This document shows, piece by piece, positions 53,918 through 61,980 of a stretch of DNA of 64,000 bases. Where the stretch lies: contig JAKQEZ010000471.1 of the NCBI GenBank assembly GCA_029558435.1, positions 1-64,000 of the forward strand. Direction: 5' to 3'. The translations under genes were made by a program, and so were the position numbers. The DNA comes from Bacteroidota bacterium (GTDB lineage: Bacteria; Bacteroidota; Bacteroidia; Flavobacteriales; Crocinitomicaceae). The first letter of the stretch is position 1. Every line of letters starts with the position of its first letter. Under the pieces are notes generated by a model. It searched no databases. It was not told the origin of the DNA and saw only the letters and a program-made list of their open reading frames with translations.

Positions 53918-54172
53918 TTACAATTTATTTACTTGGTCGTATAATTCGTCTGTTTTGCCCTCAAAATCAGCGATTATCGCAGGAAAATCTTTTTTAGATT
54001 TAACATTGTTAATTCTGCTCAACAAGTCATCTTGCAACTCTGCAGCTGCATCAATAATTTTGTTACTTGCCTCTGTTTTGCTTTCATTAAACAATTGAAC
54101 TGAATAACTAGCTTCAACGATATCAATAATTACGTTATTGATTACCTTTTTGATTTGTCTTCTATTTGCCAT
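53918..54172 (-). CDS. Small conserved-looking helical protein
   Basis: An 84-residue protein without a recognised domain. After a short basic start (MANRRQIKKVINNVI) it is almost wholly helical, with heptad-like spacing of hydrophobic residues (IIDIVEASYSVQLF, IIDAAAELQDDLLSRI) and an acidic second half, so a coiled coil or helical hairpin is likely. It has its own promoter box at 54211-54218 and lies between pnp and tRNA-Gln. Similar small proteins occur near housekeeping genes in flavobacteria as far as I recall. Function unknown. Confidence 0.7.
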   Translation of the reverse strand: MANRRQIKKVINNVIIDIVEASYSVQLFNESKTEASNKIIDAAAELQDDLLSRINNVKSKKDFPAIIADFEGKTDELYDQVNKL

Positions 54173-54181
54173 AATTTTTAA

Positions 54182-54210
54182 TTAAAAAGTCCGCTCTTAT
54201 GAACGGACTT
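54182..54210 (-). terminator. Terminator of pnp
   Basis: AAGTCCG (minus strand, 54210-54204) pairs with CGGACTT (54193-54187), followed by TTTTAAT. The promoter box of the next gene directly adjoins it. Confidence 0.75.
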
Positions 54211-54218
54211 CAAAGGTA
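54211..54218 (-). promoter_or_regulatory. -7 promoter box of the 84-residue protein gene
   Basis: TACCTTTG on the minus strand, ending one base before the pnp terminator stem. The transcript would begin inside that hairpin. Confidence 0.45.
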
Positions 54219-54239
54219 CGAAATTATTTTAAACTTCTA

Positions 54240-56369
54240 TTAATTTGCTGCTTCTGGTTTTGGTAACAAAACTTTGCGTGATAATTTCCATTTTTTAGTT
54301 TTTGGATCTTTTCCAATAACTTTAAATTTCAAAACATCACCTTCTTTACAAACGTCTTCCATTTTTGCTACTTTTTCCCAAGAAAACTCAGAAATGTGGA
54401 TTAAACCGTCTGTTCCAGGCAAAATTTCAACAAAACATCCAAATTCTTTGATGCCTTTTACTTTTCCTTCGTATTCTTCACCTTCTTCAACTTGAGGTGG
54501 GAAAGCAATTAAACGCACCGCTTTAACAGCTGCCTTCATATCGTCGGCATTGTTTGACAAGATTTGAACTTTACCTTCGCCTGTTTCCAACTCTTCAATT
54601 GAAATAGTTGTATTGGTATCTTTTTGAATCTTTTGGATGATTTTTCCTCCAGGCCCGATAATTGCACCAATCACATCGTTTGGAACGTTGAACGCTTCAA
54701 TACGCGGTGTTTGTGGTTTCAACTCAGGATTTGGAACTGCAATTGTTTCGGTGATTTTACCTAAAATGTGTAAACGACCTTCTTTTGCTTGATTCAATGC
54801 TTGTGCTAAAATTTCGTACGGCAAACCATCAACTTTAATATCCATCTGACAAGCAGTAATTCCTTTTGCTGTACCACAAACTTTAAAGTCCATGTCACCC
54901 AAATGGTCTTCATCTCCTAAAATATCAGACAAAACAGCAAACTTTCCACCATCTGCAACCAATCCCATTGCAATACCAGAAACTGGTGCTGTGATCGGAA
55001 CACCTCCGTCCATCAATGCTAAAGTACCTGCACAAACAGTTGCCATAGATGATGAACCATTGGATTCTAAAATTTCAGAAACCAAACGAATGGTATAAGG
55101 GAAATCTGCTGGTAAAACACGTTTCAAGGCTCTTAATGCCAAGTTTCCGTGACCAATTTCTCTTCTAGAAGTCCCTCTAACTGGGCGAGCTTCACCTGTA
55201 GAAAAAGGTGGGAAGTTGTAGCGCAACATGAACGATTCTGTTCCTTCATAAGTCACGTCATCAATCATTTGTTCGTCTTGTTTACCTCCCAATGTTAAGG
55301 TTGTCAACGATTGTGTTTCACCACGTGTAAAAATAGAAGAACCGTGTACAATTGGTAAGTAATCAACTTCTGACCAAATAGGTCTGATTTCGTTAAATTT
55401 ACGACCATCCAAACGTTTTCCTTCATCCAACATAACTGTACGAACAGCTTTTTTCATTGTTTCTTTGAAATAACCGCCCAAGAATGGTTTGTATTTTTCT
55501 TGATCTTCTTCTGAAAACTGAGCAAAGAACTCGTCTTTTACTGCGCCAAATAATTCTGCACGTTTTTCTTTAGATGCAAGTCCTTGACGAGCAATGTCGC
55601 AACATTTTTCAAATGCAAAATCGTATAATTTTTGACGGAATTCTTCGTCGTGTTTTTCATGGCAATATTCACGTTTTGGATTAGCAGTTGGAATTTCTGC
55701 CGCTAAATCCAATTGGAATTGACAGTGTTTTTTAATTTCTTCGTGCGCTAGTTTGATTGCCTCAATCATTTCGTCTTCAGAAATTTCGTGCATTTCACCT
55801 TCCACCATGTTGATGTCTTTTGCCGTACCAGCAATAATCATATCGATGTCTGATACTTTCATTTCTTCCAACGTAGGGTTGATAATGAATTGACCATCTA
55901 CACGACCGATACGCACTTCTGACATTGGTCCGTTGAATGGAATATCTGAAACAGCAATTGCTGTAGATGCAGCAAAACCTACCAATGCATCCGGTGAGTT
56001 GATGCCATCATAAGCAATTAATTGCATCATTACTTGCACCTCAGCATGGTAATCATCTGGGAAAAGTGGACGTAACGCACGGTCAACAATGCGCATTACT
56101 AAAATTTCACGCTCTGATGGACGCGCTTCACGGCGGAAGAAACCACCTGGAATTCGACCTGCAGCAGCAAATTTTTCTTTGTAGTCAACAGTTAGTGGAA
56201 GAAAGTCAACGCCTTCTCCTGCTTCTTTATTAGCAACAACAGTCGCTAAAATCATTGTGTCGCCCATTCGTAACACTACCGAACCATCGGCTTGTTTTGC
56301 CAATTTCCCTGTTTCAATGGAAATTTCTTTACCTCCGGTAATGATGGACTTTTTGATTCCTATATTCAT
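54240..56369 (-). CDS. pnp: Polyribonucleotide nucleotidyltransferase
   Basis: A 709-residue phosphorolytic 3'-to-5' exoribonuclease of the RNA degradation machinery. Two RNase PH domains (about 1-210 and 310-540), including [16 protein letters not shown] and [23 protein letters not shown], are separated by a helical linker. A KH domain follows ([19 protein letters not shown] near 563-581) and an S1 domain ends the protein ([27 protein letters not shown] near 635-661). The length is normal. rpsO is upstream on the same strand, the common rpsO-pnp order, but a hairpin lies between them. Confidence 0.97.
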   Translation of the reverse strand: MNIGIKKSIITGGKEISIETGKLAKQADGSVVLRMGDTMILATVVANKEAGEGVDFLPLTVDYKEKFAAAGRIPGGFFRREARPSEREILVMRIVDRALRPLFPDDYHAEVQVMMQLIAYDGINSPDALVGFAASTAIAVSDIPFNGPMSEVRIGRVDGQFIINPTLEEMKVSDIDMIIAGTAKDINMVEGEMHEISEDEMIEAIKLAHEEIKKHCQFQLDLAAEIPTANPKREYCHEKHDEEFRQKLYDFAFEKCCDIARQGLASKEKRAELFGAVKDEFFAQFSEEDQEKYKPFLGGYFKETMKKAVRTVMLDEGKRLDGRKFNEIRPIWSEVDYLPIVHGSSIFTRGETQSLTTLTLGGKQDEQMIDDVTYEGTESFMLRYNFPPFSTGEARPVRGTSRREIGHGNLALRALKRVLPADFPYTIRLVSEILESNGSSSMATVCAGTLALMDGGVPITAPVSGIAMGLVADGGKFAVLSDILGDEDHLGDMDFKVCGTAKGITACQMDIKVDGLPYEILAQALNQAKEGRLHILGKITETIAVPNPELKPQTPRIEAFNVPNDVIGAIIGPGGKIIQKIQKDTNTTISIEELETGEGKVQILSNNADDMKAAVKAVRLIAFPPQVEEGEEYEGKVKGIKEFGCFVEILPGTDGLIHISEFSWEKVAKMEDVCKEGDVLKFKVIGKDPKTKKWKLSRKVLLPKPEAAN

Positions 56370-56401
56370 ATTTAATTATTTACTTAAGTTGTATAAAAAA
56401 C

Positions 56402-56434
56402 ATAAAAGGGACATTCGACCAAAATCGATGTCCC
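56402..56434 (-). terminator. Hairpin between rpsO and pnp
   Basis: GGGACATCGA (minus strand, 56434-56425) pairs with TCGAATGTCCC (56418-56408, one unpaired base), followed by TTTTATG. It may end rpsO transcripts or be an RNase III-type processing site limiting pnp, as known between these genes in enterobacteria. Confidence 0.7.
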
Positions 56435-56463
56435 CTCTACAATAAATTTACTTTCGTAAAGAA

Positions 56464-56733
56464 TTAACGACGTAATCCTAATTCTTTAACGATAGCACGA
56501 TATCTTTCGATGTCTTTTCTTTTCAAATAATCCAAAAAGCTTCTTCTTTTACCAACCAACAACTGTAATGAACGTTGAGTGTTGTAATCTTTTTTGTTAT
56601 TTTTCAAGTGTTCAGTCAAATGCGCAATTCTGTATGTAAACAATGCGATTTGTCCTTCTGTAGATCCTGTATTTGTTTCAGAACCACCGTGTTTTGCGAA
56701 GATTTCTTTCTTCTTTTCAGTACTTAAATACAT
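56464..56733 (-). CDS. rpsO: 30S ribosomal protein S15
   Basis: An 89-residue primary 16S rRNA-binding protein of the small subunit platform. ATG 56733 (MYLSTEKKKEIFAKHG) is the family start; a longer frame to 56781 runs into the promoter. Family motifs: NTGSTEGQIALFTYRIAHLTEHL and LVGKRRSFLDYLKRKDIERYRAIVKELGLRR. The 5' leader carries a small hairpin just after the predicted transcription start, a possible autoregulatory S15 site. Confidence 0.96.
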   Translation of the reverse strand: MYLSTEKKKEIFAKHGGSETNTGSTEGQIALFTYRIAHLTEHLKNNKKDYNTQRSLQLLVGKRRSFLDYLKRKDIERYRAIVKELGLRR

Positions 56734-56762
56734 GCAAATATTGTTTAAATGATTATTATGTA

Positions 56763-56775
56763 ACCCACTTTGGGT
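56763..56775 (-). promoter_or_regulatory. Leader hairpin of rpsO, possible S15 binding site
   Basis: ACCCA-AAG-TGGGT on the minus strand is a five-base-pair hairpin placed at the start of the predicted rpsO transcript. Ribosomal protein S15 represses its own mRNA in many bacteria through varied leader structures; this link is inferred from position. Confidence 0.3.
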
Positions 56776-56778
56776 GTG

Positions 56779-56786
56779 CAAATATA
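56779..56786 (-). promoter_or_regulatory. -7 promoter box of rpsO
   Basis: TATATTTG on the minus strand, 45 bases upstream of the rpsO ATG. Confidence 0.5.
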
Positions 56787-56873
56787 AGTAGAATTATTGT
56801 AGTAGACTATTTTTAACTTAATTTTTTGAAATATACTTTAAAAAGGGAGTTGGTATTTAAAAGGAATAGATTT

Positions 56874-57455
56874 TTATTTCAACCAATTTTTTCTAATTCT
56901 ACTCAGCGTTTCCTGACGAATATTAAGATAACTTGCCAATAATTTTAATGGAATCCGAATTATCATTTCTTTAGCCCTGTAGTAAAAATCGGCATAACGC
57001 TCCTCGGCTTCATTGATTTGATTAATAATGTAACGGTTTTCCCAAAACAAACAACATTCTTCCAATATTTTAGAATACAGCAATAACATTTCAGGATTTT
57101 TTTGAGTTAAAGCCTTAAACGCATGACTTTCAAATTGAACTACAGTTGTTGGTTCTATACACTGAATGGTTTCTATTCCTGGGTTATTGGTAAAAAAAGC
57201 ATGAAAAGACGTTATAAAATCACCTGGCTCACCAAACCAAACAGTTTTGGGGTGTTTATTGAAATCGTACACAAACGAATGTACCAAACCACTTTTGATA
57301 AAACCAACAGTACTTGTGATTTCATTGGCAACATAAATAGTGTCATTTTTTTTATAGTGCACCAACGTAGCAATTGCAGCCAATTCATTTGCCAACCCAT
57401 CACTGATGGATAAATAGTTTGCAACTAATTCTTTTATTTCTTTTGGAGCAATCAT
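56874..57455 (-). CDS. Crp/Fnr family transcription regulator
   Basis: A 193-residue regulator. ATG 57455 (MIAPKEIKELVANYL) is preferred over the frame start at 57500. Residues about 15-115 form a cyclic-nucleotide-binding jelly roll (FIKSGLVHSFVYDFNKHPKTVWFGEPGDFITS) and a long dimerisation helix follows near 120-145. The DNA-binding part is short, ending PLKLLASYLNIRQETLSRIRKNWLK, which is common in Bacteroidota members. The residues needed to bind cAMP in E. coli Crp (the RxS motif) are not evident, so the ligand is unknown. A 19-base palindrome lies about 130 bases upstream. Confidence 0.88.
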   Translation of the reverse strand: MIAPKEIKELVANYLSISDGLANELAAIATLVHYKKNDTIYVANEITSTVGFIKSGLVHSFVYDFNKHPKTVWFGEPGDFITSFHAFFTNNPGIETIQCIEPTTVVQFESHAFKALTQKNPEMLLLYSKILEECCLFWENRYIINQINEAEERYADFYYRAKEMIIRIPLKLLASYLNIRQETLSRIRKNWLK

Positions 57456-57581
57456 TTGTTTAACAGTCAGGTAAATGTAATGTAAAATATATAAATACAC
57501 GAATACTTTCTTCTTTTTATTTGATTTATATCAATTAGTTTAATTTTTCGACGAATGATTTTTTTCTTCGACAAAACAGCG

Positions 57582-57600
57582 CTACTGTTGCAAACAGTAG
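57582..57600. promoter_or_regulatory. 19-base palindrome, possible operator
   Basis: CTACTGTT-GCA-AACAGTAG has perfect 8-base arms. It lies in the 511-base gap between the Crp/Fnr-like gene and the FKBP gene, upstream of both. Size and symmetry fit a dimeric regulator site. Apart from this, the promoter box at 57937 and a doubtful 31-codon frame at 57783-57878, the gap shows nothing recognisable. Confidence 0.4.
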
Positions 57601-57936
57601 TTTTATACTCACACGCTCACCAGTTTTAGCTAACAGAACGAAAACATCCATTACGTTCTATTTAAGCATTCAGCATAATTGCTGTAGTGTACTTCATTCA
57701 ATTTACTAATACGCACTACCATTGTTCATTTTTCAACAACTGCTTTACGTGCTACCTATATTTTACTAATAAAAACTAGAAAATGATGAAAGCAGTTGTT
57801 TTTTTACTTATTGCCATACCTTTTGTTGTGAAGTTCACTGTATATGTGCCAAGTGTGCATCGGTTTTTTTATTACTAATCGCTACATTCTTTTAAATAAT
57901 AATTTTTTGTGCACTTTATCTTCCATGAAAAGTCAT

Positions 57937-57944
57937 TACATTTG
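57937..57944 (+). promoter_or_regulatory. -7 promoter box of the FKBP operon
   Basis: TACATTTG, 22 bases upstream of ATG 57967. It supports the short FKBP start over the longer frame from 57844. Confidence 0.55.
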
Positions 57945-57966
57945 TACCTTAAAATTAATCAAGTAT

Positions 57967-58563
57967 ATGAGCGAAGAATTAGATGCTGTAAGCTATTGTG
58001 TAGGCATGAGCATTGCAGGAAGTTTAATCCAACAAAATTTAGGAACTTTATCTGTTGAAGCCTTTACAGAAGCATTGGAAGATGTATTACAAGGCAAACC
58101 AACAAAATATTCTCCAGAGCAAGCCAATGCAATTATCCAGCAGTTTATGGAAAAAGCTACTCAACAACAATTTGAGGCAAACAAGTTAGCAGGTGAGAAA
58201 TTTTTATCAGAAAACTTTAAAAAAGAAGGGGTTAAAACAACACTTTCAGGTTTACAATACGAAGTAATAAAAGAAGGGGAGGGAAATCATCCATCTGTCA
58301 ATTCAACTGTTACAGTGCACTATGAAGGCACCTTGATTGACGGAACTGTTTTCGATAGTTCTATAAAAAGAGGAACACCGGCAACGTTTGGTGTAAGTCA
58401 AGTAATTCCAGGATGGACAGAAGCTTTGCAATTAATGAACAAAGGTTCAAAATACCGTTTATATATACCACAAGAACTGGCTTATGGGGCACATGCTCCA
58501 GGTGGTTCAATTCAGCCATATATGGCATTAATTTTTGATGTTGAATTAATTGATTTTAAATAA
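57967..58563 (+). CDS. FKBP-type peptidyl-prolyl isomerase
   Basis: A 198-residue isomerase that speeds proline cis-trans changes in folding proteins. ATG 57967 (MSEELDAVSYCVGMSIAGSL) follows the promoter box and gives an FKBP_N dimerisation region (about 1-85), as in FkpA/Mip. The FKBP domain (about 100-198) has VTVHYEGTLIDGTVFDSS, VIPGWTEALQLM and YRLYIPQELAYG, with the active-site Tyr, Asp, Trp and the second Tyr in place. No signal peptide is present, so it is probably cytosolic, unlike FkpA. The stop shares a base with the start of a second, exported FKBP gene. Confidence 0.92.
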   Translation: MSEELDAVSYCVGMSIAGSLIQQNLGTLSVEAFTEALEDVLQGKPTKYSPEQANAIIQQFMEKATQQQFEANKLAGEKFLSENFKKEGVKTTLSGLQYEVIKEGEGNHPSVNSTVTVHYEGTLIDGTVFDSSIKRGTPATFGVSQVIPGWTEALQLMNKGSKYRLYIPQELAYGAHAPGGSIQPYMALIFDVELIDFK

Positions 58564-59447
58564 TGAAAAAAATAATTGCATTTGTTTTGCCATTAGCAGT
58601 AATTGTTGCGTGTGGCGGAAAAGATAAAGAAGAAGTAATCAAGTTTGATTCTGAGAAACAAAAATTGTCCTATGCTTTGGGTGCCGATTTTGCGAGCCCA
58701 ATTGTAAATGCTGGTGCTGAAGCTTCAAGTATTTTGGATTTTGAAGCTGTTTCTAAAGGTTTTGAAGCGGCATTGAACGATGGTGATTATAAAAGCTGCG
58801 AAGAAACAGTAATTGGAGCATTTGGAGCAACGTTTAATACGCCAGATTCTACTAAAAAAATACCCGGATCTGAATGTTTTGGTAAATTGAACGGATCAAG
58901 AATGTATCAAATGTTGAAAGAGTTTGGTAAAATCGATAAATTCGATATGAAGTACTTGGCATACGGATACCGTGATGCGTTGTTGAAAAAAGATACTATC
59001 TTGGATAAAGGTGAACGTGCATCTTTATTGACAGCTTTTCAAACGGAAATACAAACTGAGCAAACCAAAAAAATGCAAGAATTGGAAAAACCTTTCTTTG
59101 ATAAAGCAAAAGCTTTGAAAAATGCTAAAACAATTGAAGGAGGAATTGTTATTGAAACGGTTGAAGAGGGTAAAGGTGGTTCACCAGTTGTTACAGATGA
59201 TGTTACTGCACATTATATTTTAACCAATACAAAAGGGGATACCTTAGAAACATCGTTTGATAGAGGGCAACCATTAACAATTAGTTTACAATCGGTAATT
59301 CCAGGTTGGACAATGGCATTTCCACAATTGAAAAAAGGAGGAAAATACCGTTTGTACATTCCAGCTGATTTAGCTTATGGAAACAGCAAAGGAGCTTTGT
59401 GCTTTTATGTTGAATTAATCGACTTTAAAAAAGGAGCTACTAAATAA
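58563..59447 (+). CDS. FKBP-type isomerase lipoprotein, divergent active site
   Basis: A 294-residue lipoprotein with Cys17 in IVAC at the end of its signal. The FKBP_N-like helical part runs to about 190 (KLSYALGADFASPI, MKYLAYGYRDALLKKDT). The FKBP domain (about 195-290) has VTAHYILTNTKGDTLETSFDRG, VIPGWTMAFPQL and YRLYIPADLAYG. The VFDSS aspartate is replaced (LETSF), and the loop after AYG is shortened to NSKGALCFYVEL, so isomerase activity may be weak and a chaperone role is possible. It starts on the last base of the upstream FKBP gene (TAATG), so the pair is co-translated. Confidence 0.87.
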   Translation: MKKIIAFVLPLAVIVACGGKDKEEVIKFDSEKQKLSYALGADFASPIVNAGAEASSILDFEAVSKGFEAALNDGDYKSCEETVIGAFGATFNTPDSTKKIPGSECFGKLNGSRMYQMLKEFGKIDKFDMKYLAYGYRDALLKKDTILDKGERASLLTAFQTEIQTEQTKKMQELEKPFFDKAKALKNAKTIEGGIVIETVEEGKGGSPVVTDDVTAHYILTNTKGDTLETSFDRGQPLTISLQSVIPGWTMAFPQLKKGGKYRLYIPADLAYGNSKGALCFYVELIDFKKGATK

Positions 59448-59469
59448 TAGCGCAAACTTTACGATATTT

Positions 59470-59507
59470 AAAGGTCAATTGTTAATGCAGTTGACCTTTT
59501 TTTGTGC
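59470..59507 (+). terminator. Terminator of the FKBP operon
   Basis: AAAGGTCAA at 59470-59478 pairs with TTGACCTTT at 59491-59499, then TTTT. Confidence 0.85.
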
Positions 59508-59596
59508 CTTTAAATACGCTTCAAAATCTATGATTGTTATCTATTTTTCGAAGTAAATAAAACAAGAAATTAGCCATCTAACACTTTTTTGAAGCA

Positions 59597-59631
59597 ACAA
59601 AAAAGCGTGTCAATCCAAAGACTAACACGCT
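59597..59631 (-). terminator. Terminator of the secreted endonuclease gene
   Basis: AGCGTGT (minus strand, 59631-59625) pairs with ACACGCT (59610-59604), followed by TTTTTTG. Confidence 0.75.
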
Positions 59632-59649
59632 CTTTTAAAAATAAAACTA

Positions 59650-61968
59650 TTATTGAATAACTACTCGTTGTGTAATTGTTCCGTTGGTTGTATGGATATT
59701 TACTAAGTAAATTCCACTTGTAACCGTGTTAACGTTTATATGAGCAACCGTATTCGCAATGTTGTTATTTGCTACTACAATTCTTCCTTGATTGTCTACC
59801 AATTCTATAGCAGAAATTTCAAATTTTGGAGATACAATGTTTATGGTTTCATTAGCTGGAATCGGATAAACCATAACGTCTGCTGGTGTTACAATAGAAT
59901 TAACACTTAAATCACCACATGCATCTGCATCATAGTTCATTGTTGAAAAATCAATGTAACAAGCAAAGTCAACTGAGTCAATAAATGGATTTCTGTTTCC
60001 TTGAATACTGTAAATGTATTCGTTTCTAGCAATTTCTAAATCAGACGGTGGGTCTTGGAAGTGCCATTGTAAAATCACATCTGCATTTTGTCCATAAGGA
60101 AAAATGAAGCTAATAAAGCTTGGGAAAGCCCATGTTCCATTTGTTCCGTTGTAAGTAACTGCTTCATACATTAAACAACGCGCTACATCTCCTTTAATTT
60201 CATCTCTTGGTTCATACACTTCATTACCATTTGCATCAACCCCTCTTTTTGTGCCCATGAATGTAAAATTAGGTGTAATAACCTCACCAAATGGACGATT
60301 ACCGCGTGCTCCGTTTACATCGGTCATTTTTGTAGGTAATAAATTGTGTTGGTCGGTGTATTGAGGTTTTTCTGGACTATTGTATGGATTCCCAGGCATC
60401 CAAGAATGTGCAAATACGTGCTCACGCGAAAAGTCTTGAGCAGTCCAAGCAAATGGCCCTGAAAAAACTTCTTTATGTCCAGAATAATAACACTCAACAA
60501 AACTTTCTCCACCAGTTGTGTCACGCAATACAAAATTATTCATCATTGTTTGCAAATAATTGTAATACGTAATCATTGTGTGAGGGTTTGTAAGTGCTTT
60601 TAAATCTGCTGCTAATGTAGCGTTGTTGTGATTGATTCCAGCATAGTATGAACCAATTTCAGCACCGCCAGAAGTAACATTTCCAACAAGTGGAGCTGTT
60701 GTTAAATAGTTTTCAATTCCACCTTGGCCATTAAATGCATAGATTGCAAAATGATAGTTTTGGTTGGCAATAATTCCACGTGGTGAAAAACCTGTTGCAG
60801 TTCCAACATAAGCCACTTTTGCATTGCCAATTTGATCGCCTCTTAAATAGCTTGTTCCATCAACTGGCACGCCAGTTACAGCACTTCCATTGCTCCACAA
60901 TACGATGTAATTGGTTGCACCTGTTCCTGCAGTAAATTGACCATTTAACTTATAAGCTTTATTTACAGGAAATGTTAAGTTAGTTGGATTAGATGTAGGT
61001 GCAGTTGCCAAACCATCTGTTCCACCCGCTTGAAAGTTCAAAATATATTCATCTTCATCATCATCGTCGGAATAAATGGTTAAAGTTGCTTCGTGTGTTC
61101 CTGGAGCAATTGGAGCTATTGTTAAAGTATATGGAGTTGATGAACTTGCACCCAATGTTCCATTAGCAATATTTGTTGAGAAAGCTGCCGCTTGTGCACC
61201 AGAAAATACGGTGTTGGAGATGTTCAAGTTGCCTACTCCCAAATTTTCAATAGTGATAGTTGCGTTAGTTGCAGCACCTAAATAAATTGTACTACCCGAT
61301 AAACGGATTGTGCCATCTACCAAAACATTGATTTCTCTAACGGGTGCAACATAAGCAACGATGTCGTTCAAATCTCTTGGAATGATTTGATAGTTAGCTC
61401 CAAACTGACCAACCACACCAGTAATTGATACTGTTCCAGTTGGAATAGCAGTTCCATCAATATTGGTTGAACCATTAATACGGACATCAAAAGTTTGTGA
61501 ACCGTTTGTTATTTGTACAGTTGAATTACCACTTGCAAAGCTACCAGTTGTAGTAAATGTAACATTTGAAATGGTAATTAATTGACCTTCAATGGATTCG
61601 TTAACTGCAGAAATAGGAACAACCAAGGGCTGTGGGATGACAACAGCTGCTCCATGATTTGTATAAGTTGGGTTTCCTCCAGATTGACCTGTTCCAATTT
61701 CTAACAAACCGTTGAATTCAGTTAGAGGTCCTGTTACAGTGATAGAATCATAACGGTTGATACCACTAATACTTCCACCAAAAGCTGCAATACCACCTGT
61801 TTCATCTTGTAAGTAACGGATGTTACCCAATTCACTACCGTTGGTTACAACACCTTTCACGGTAACTGTTTGTCCAACACCTGCATTTCTTGCATCGGCA
61901 ATAGAAATGACTTGTGCAAAAAGAGATGTTGTAGCAAACAAACTAAGTGTTAATACTAATTTTTTCAT
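59650..61968 (-). CDS. T9SS-secreted endonuclease I with OB-fold and anchor D domains
   Basis: A 772-residue exported nuclease, signal 1-18. Residues about 20-205 carry two OB-fold-like segments (GQTVTVKGVVTNGSELGNIRYLQDETGGIAAFG). About 215-310 resemble a choice-of-anchor D immunoglobulin-like domain. About 330-420 are fibronectin-like. The endonuclease I domain (about 440-690) has REHVFAHSWMPG near 512-523 and QHNLLPTKMTDVNGARGNRPFGEV, the metal-binding nuclease motifs of EndA/NucM. The last 70 residues (VMVYPIPANETINIVS to RVVIQ) are a type A sorting domain. It should digest extracellular DNA or RNA for nutrients or biofilm loosening, which is inferred. Confidence 0.9.
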   Translation of the reverse strand: MKKLVLTLSLFATTSLFAQVISIADARNAGVGQTVTVKGVVTNGSELGNIRYLQDETGGIAAFGGSISGINRYDSITVTGPLTEFNGLLEIGTGQSGGNPTYTNHGAAVVIPQPLVVPISAVNESIEGQLITISNVTFTTTGSFASGNSTVQITNGSQTFDVRINGSTNIDGTAIPTGTVSITGVVGQFGANYQIIPRDLNDIVAYVAPVREINVLVDGTIRLSGSTIYLGAATNATITIENLGVGNLNISNTVFSGAQAAAFSTNIANGTLGASSSTPYTLTIAPIAPGTHEATLTIYSDDDDEDEYILNFQAGGTDGLATAPTSNPTNLTFPVNKAYKLNGQFTAGTGATNYIVLWSNGSAVTGVPVDGTSYLRGDQIGNAKVAYVGTATGFSPRGIIANQNYHFAIYAFNGQGGIENYLTTAPLVGNVTSGGAEIGSYYAGINHNNATLAADLKALTNPHTMITYYNYLQTMMNNFVLRDTTGGESFVECYYSGHKEVFSGPFAWTAQDFSREHVFAHSWMPGNPYNSPEKPQYTDQHNLLPTKMTDVNGARGNRPFGEVITPNFTFMGTKRGVDANGNEVYEPRDEIKGDVARCLMYEAVTYNGTNGTWAFPSFISFIFPYGQNADVILQWHFQDPPSDLEIARNEYIYSIQGNRNPFIDSVDFACYIDFSTMNYDADACGDLSVNSIVTPADVMVYPIPANETINIVSPKFEISAIELVDNQGRIVVANNNIANTVAHINVNTVTSGIYLVNIHTTNGTITQRVVIQ

Positions 61969-61980
61969 TTTGTGTTTTAA

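Noticed and set aside
57783..57878. 31-codon hydrophobic frame (MMKAVVFLLIAIPFVV...)
   Set aside because: It is very short, has no promoter box of its own and overlaps other possible frames; it is not distinguishable from chance.
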